Source: Dehalococcoidia bacterium
GTDB lineage: Bacteria; Chloroflexota; Dehalococcoidia; Lucifugimonadales; UBA3495
Length of the DNA stretch: 64,000 bases
Direction of reading: 5' to 3'
Assembly: GCA_022827095.1 (NCBI GenBank)
Contig: JAJDTP010000010.1
Span: 26,320 to 90,319, forward strand
The notes below the pieces were generated by a model. The model made no database searches. It saw nothing but the letters and a program-made list of their open reading frames with translations, and was not told where the DNA came from. The translations under genes were made by a program, and so were the position numbers. Of the stretch, positions 61,467 to 64,000 are shown piece by piece; the stretch's first letter is position 1, and every line of letters starts with the position of its first letter.

Positions 61467-62384
61467 TCATCCAATCAGACCGCCAACCACCACCATCGCC
61501 ACGCCGGCCACGGCCATCAACGTGCCTATAACCAGCTCTTTGGTGATGGTTTCGACCTGGCGCAGGAACAAACGCACCATGACCATGGTTACCAGCGGGT
61601 TGCAGGATACGACGGGCGCGATCATCAGGATGTTCGAGCCTTCACGGGTCACGGCGAAATATAGCGACATCACGGCGCAGGCGGCGGCAAATCCGGCCAT
61701 GAACACGTACAACGTCGCCCAGCCGGAACTGGTGGATTTCTGCATCGCCTCGCGTCCGAAGAGCGGTGAAAGCACCAGGGTGGCGAAGAACATGCTCCCG
61801 GCCGCCATGATCAGCGGCGAGCCAAACTGGATGCTGAGGACCCGGCCGCTCAGGGTCGACGCGCCGTAGCAGGCGGCCGCCAGTATCGCCAATCCGTAAC
61901 CGGCGACCGATTTCCAGTCGCTGCCCCAGCTTTGCCGGAGGAAATTACCGCTGGTCAACGCCAGCCCGATCACCACCACCACCGTGCCGATCCCCAGCAA
62001 CACGTTCAGATGCTCGTTGAATCCCGGCACCTCGAGTTTTGTGAGGGTGATCGCGTACAACGCAGAGAAGAGCGCGGCGCTCCCGACGATGGGCGTCACC
62101 CTGGATGCGCCGATCAGGCTGATGGCGATGTACTGCTGTGAGCGACCGCCCATGTAGGTGAGAATGCCATTGCCGAGCAGCCACGCCAAGGCGATGGCCG
62201 GCATGGCGATGATTGCTTCCAGCTCGAAAATCAACGCCAGCGTCCCCGCCAGCAGGGTGGACGCCACCAGGGAGATCAGGGAAGCCGGCATGGGGCGCAT
62301 GGCCTGCATACCCAGACGGGCCAGCACCGCCGAACTGCCGAACCCCAGCACCGCGATGCACGCCAGCCCCAGCGACAGCAGCAT
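61467..62384 (-). CDS. EamA/DMT-family transporter
   Basis: 305 residues with ten predicted transmembrane helices in two EamA repeats (about 1-135 and 160-300). LGNGILTYMGGRSQQYIAISLIGASRVTPIVGSAALFSALYAIT is typical of the first half end. Drug/metabolite exporters of this type move small amphipathic molecules; substrate unknown. Its ATG lies 2 bases after the purQ stop, so it belongs to the purine transcript; perhaps it exports or imports a purine or intermediate. Confidence 0.9.
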   Translation of the reverse strand: MLLSLGLACIAVLGFGSSAVLARLGMQAMRPMPASLISLVASTLLAGTLALIFELEAIIAMPAIALAWLLGNGILTYMGGRSQQYIAISLIGASRVTPIVGSAALFSALYAITLTKLEVPGFNEHLNVLLGIGTVVVVIGLALTSGNFLRQSWGSDWKSVAGYGLAILAAACYGASTLSGRVLSIQFGSPLIMAAGSMFFATLVLSPLFGREAMQKSTSSGWATLYVFMAGFAAACAVMSLYFAVTREGSNILMIAPVVSCNPLVTMVMVRLFLRQVETITKELVIGTLMAVAGVAMVVVGGLIG

Positions 62385-62386
62385 CC

Positions 62387-63082
62387 CTAACGATGGGCTC
62401 CCGCGTCAATCATGGAGCCGAAGATGAGGTTGCCGTCGTCGGAGCCCAGCAGGGCCTCGCAGCTTCGCTCCGGGTGGGGCATCATTCCGAGCACGTTGCG
62501 GCCCTCGTTGAGGATGCCAGCGATGTTGTCCACCGATCCGTTGGGGTTGGCGTTTTCAGTCACCGCGCCGTCGGGCTCGCAGTACCGGAACAGGATCCTG
62601 CCCTGTTCCTCCAGTTGCGCGATGGTGGACGGATCTGCGTAGTAGTTCCCTTCACCATGAGATACGGGTACGGCCAATGGCTGTCCGTCGCCGCACCGGC
62701 TGGAGAACGGCGTGTCGGTGCGTTCAGTGCGCAGGTGGGTCCACTGGCAGCGGTATTCCAGGTGCCCGTTGCGTCGCAGGGCCCCGGGCAGCAGTCCGGC
62801 TTCGCACAGGATCTGAAACCCGTTGCAGATGCCGATGACCAACCCGCCCGCGGCGGCGAAGTCGCGCACCGCGCCCATCACCGGAGAGAATCGGGCGATG
62901 GCGCCGGCGCGCAGGTAGTCGCCGTAGGAGAACCCTCCGGGCACGATGATGGCATCGTAGCCGACTACGCTATCCTCTTTGTGCCAGATGTAGTCGGCTT
63001 CCTGCCCCAGCACACCGTTGACGGCGTGGTGGCAGTCGGTATCGCTCCAGGTCCCCGGAAATACCAGGATGCCGAAACGCAT
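62387..63082 (-). CDS. purQ: Phosphoribosylformylglycinamidine synthase subunit PurQ
   Basis: 231-residue class I glutamine amidotransferase supplying ammonia to Pur[14 protein letters not shown] at the start, [16 protein letters not shown], the nucleophile Cys86 in GICNGFQ, and the catalytic MMPHPERS near the end. Length typical. It lies 8 bases after the YqeY-like gene and 2 bases before the transporter. PurL is separated from it by a transporter and a NYN gene, an unusual split of the purQ-purL pair. Confidence 0.96.
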   Translation of the reverse strand: MRFGILVFPGTWSDTDCHHAVNGVLGQEADYIWHKEDSVVGYDAIIVPGGFSYGDYLRAGAIARFSPVMGAVRDFAAAGGLVIGICNGFQILCEAGLLPGALRRNGHLEYRCQWTHLRTERTDTPFSSRCGDGQPLAVPVSHGEGNYYADPSTIAQLEEQGRILFRYCEPDGAVTENANPNGSVDNIAGILNEGRNVLGMMPHPERSCEALLGSDDGNLIFGSMIDAGAHR

Positions 63083-63090
63083 ACGTCGGA

Positions 63091-63546
63091 TCAGCCCGCC
63101 GTTTCCAGGAGCCGGGACACGATAGCGTTGACCTGGCTGCCATCGGCCTTGCCGCGCACCTGCGGCATGATGCGGCCCATGACCTTGCCCCGGTCGCCCG
63201 GCCCGGAGGCTCCGGCATCGGCGATGGCCTGGCGGGCTATGGCTTCGATTTCGTCCTCACCGAGTTGCTCAGGCATGTATTCCAGGAGGATGGCCAGCGA
63301 CGCTTCCTCCTTGGCGACCAGGTCGGCGCGTCCGCCCTGGCCGAACATTTCGATGCTCTCCCGGCGATCCTTGACCTGCTTGGCTACCACGTCGGTGACG
63401 CCGCTCTCGTCCAGCTCCTTGAGGTTGTTCTTCTCGGTCAGCTGGATTTGGCTCTTGAGGAACCGCAGCGTCTCCAGGCGCTCGCGATCACGCGCCCGCA
63501 TGGTGTTGCGAATGTCCTCTTCCAACCGGTCCTTGATGGTAGCCAT
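63091..63546 (-). CDS. GatB/YqeY domain protein
   Basis: 151-residue helical YqeY protein: [63 protein letters not shown], and [21 protein letters not shown]. This domain also forms the C-terminal part of GatB in tRNA amidotransferases; stand-alone YqeY may aid tRNA recognition. First gene of the minus-strand row. A GGCGGAAGCATT ribosome region precedes the ATG. Confidence 0.93.
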   Translation of the reverse strand: MATIKDRLEEDIRNTMRARDRERLETLRFLKSQIQLTEKNNLKELDESGVTDVVAKQVKDRRESIEMFGQGGRADLVAKEEASLAILLEYMPEQLGEDEIEAIARQAIADAGASGPGDRGKVMGRIMPQVRGKADGSQVNAIVSRLLETAG

Positions 63547-63676
63547 AATGCTTCCGCCTTTCGCATCGCTCGCTTCTGGTTGGGCTCACGGAGCCTCTTG
63601 CCGCACGGCGAGGAAGTCGTTAAATGCTACAACGCGACCGGGCTGAGACGCAACCGTGCTATACTGAAATCGCCTA

Positions 63677-63763
63677 GCCGAAGTGGCGGAATGGTAGACG
63701 CGCCGGTCTCAAAAACCGGTGGGAGAATATCCCGTGTCGGTTCGAGTCCGACCTTCGGCACCA
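63677..63763 (+). tRNA. tRNA-Leu (anticodon CAA)
   Basis: Acceptor GCCGAAG/CTTCGGC with discriminator A and encoded CCA (63761-63763). Anticodon stem CCGGT/ACCGG around loop CTCAAAA gives CAA. Long variable arm GGGAGAATATCCC and T arm GTCGGTTCGAGTCCGAC. Typical class II leucine tRNA. Confidence 0.96.
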
Positions 63764-63859
63764 ATTGGCTTTACTGATACATTTTGCAAGTATGCATAGA
63801 TATATGATGGTACCGAAAGCCAATTTCCAGCAAACTGCCGGAAATTGCCCGTGGTTGCC

Positions 63860-64000
63860 AGGGTCTGTTGACATTTCACCGGAGCCAGATGAGAGCGCCA
63901 GCGAAGTGGAGGAAGGCCAAGTATCTGGCGTCCAGTTTCTCAAACCGGGAGAAGATCCGGCGAAACTGCTTCATCTTGTTGATGAAACACTCCACCAGAT
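63860..64000 (-). mobile_element. IS5-type insertion sequence, left part (cut by window edge)
   Basis: Starts near GGGTCTGTTGACATTTC (63860), a plausible terminal inverted repeat as in IS5/IS427-type elements, and carries the end of a transposase gene. The other end lies outside the window, so boundaries and target duplication cannot be confirmed. It lies about 100 bases after tRNA-Leu. Confidence 0.7.
63876..64000 (-). CDS. IS5 family transposase, C-terminal fragment (cut by window edge)
   Basis: The last 41 codons of a transposase on the minus strand, ending TGA at 63876. The peptide reads LVECFINKMKQFRRI, then FSRFEKLDARYLAFL and HFAGALIWLR. This is the C-terminal signature of IS5-group DDE transposases (VE-x-FN-K-KQFRR-..-WLR); the Glu of VECF is the third catalytic acid. 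No shift or stop is seen within the visible part. Confidence 0.85.
   Translation of the reverse strand, partial: LVECFINKMKQFRRIFSRFEKLDARYLAFLHFAGALIWLR

Noticed and set aside
63674..63943. 89-residue frame on the minus strand
   Set aside because: It is antisense through tRNA-Leu and the start of the IS end; no coding evidence.

Overview
The window is a high-GC, gene-dense piece of a bacterial chromosome. Gene content suggests a Chloroflexota member, possibly Dehalococcoidia or SAR202-like: DUF3179 lipoproteins, several Uma2 proteins, family III CoA-transferase, GMC oxidoreductase, hydantoinase-type amidohydrolase, peptide-type ABC transporters and SEC-C SecA. This is an inference from gene families; no rRNA gene is present to confirm it.

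Layout. 1-2077: 3' part of secA and a terminator. 2103-5234: copper operon copA, a coiled-coil membrane protein and a YHS protein. 5633-6700: leucine dehydrogenase. 6789-16422: two successive substrate-binding-protein/permease/permease modules of the Opp/Dpp type without ATPase genes, ending in a DUF3179 lipoprotein gene interrupted by one in-frame TGA. 16777-24583: PQQ-type propeller, hydantoinase, Uma2, trans-sulfuration enzyme, aminotransferase and GMC oxidoreductase. 24914-37464: Uma2, SDR and DinB/MDMPI-like enzymes, an Asp-box propeller, a P-loop kinase, two MFS transporters, a divergent SDR pair and an alpha/beta hydrolase. 37880-41259: DUF35, thiolase-like and CoA-transferase genes. 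41389-45173: tRNA-Ser, a second TGA-interrupted DUF3179 gene, tautomerase-fold proteins and DUF2277. 45249-49841: a ThDP enzyme followed by HicBA, an XRE/ImmA-DUF4411 pair and a repeat protein. 49868-57354: a 2-hydroxyacid dehydrogenase, an MBL-fold hydrolase, prfA-prmC, a phosphoesterase and a NYN-LOTUS protein. 57425-63546: a minus-strand run with purQ and purL, plus a NYN-domain RNase preceded by an RNA-like repeat leader. 63677 to the end: tRNA-Leu and an IS5-type transposase end.

Main discovery candidates. (1) Both DUF3179 genes carry an in-frame TGA exactly where the family has the first Cys of its CxxC motif, giving a UxxC motif. Each TGA is followed at the same distance by a hairpin that could serve as a bacterial SECIS element. 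The stems differ in sequence but remain paired. This points to a selenoprotein form of DUF3179. (2) The NYN RNase gene at 60621-61301 is preceded by about three 26-nt RNA repeats with covarying mini-hairpins and a strong intrinsic terminator. That layout resembles a type III toxin-antitoxin locus or a leader attenuator. (3) There are families of miniature inverted-repeat elements, including a 147-bp element split by a 165-bp element with a 3-bp target duplication, so its insertion history can be read directly.
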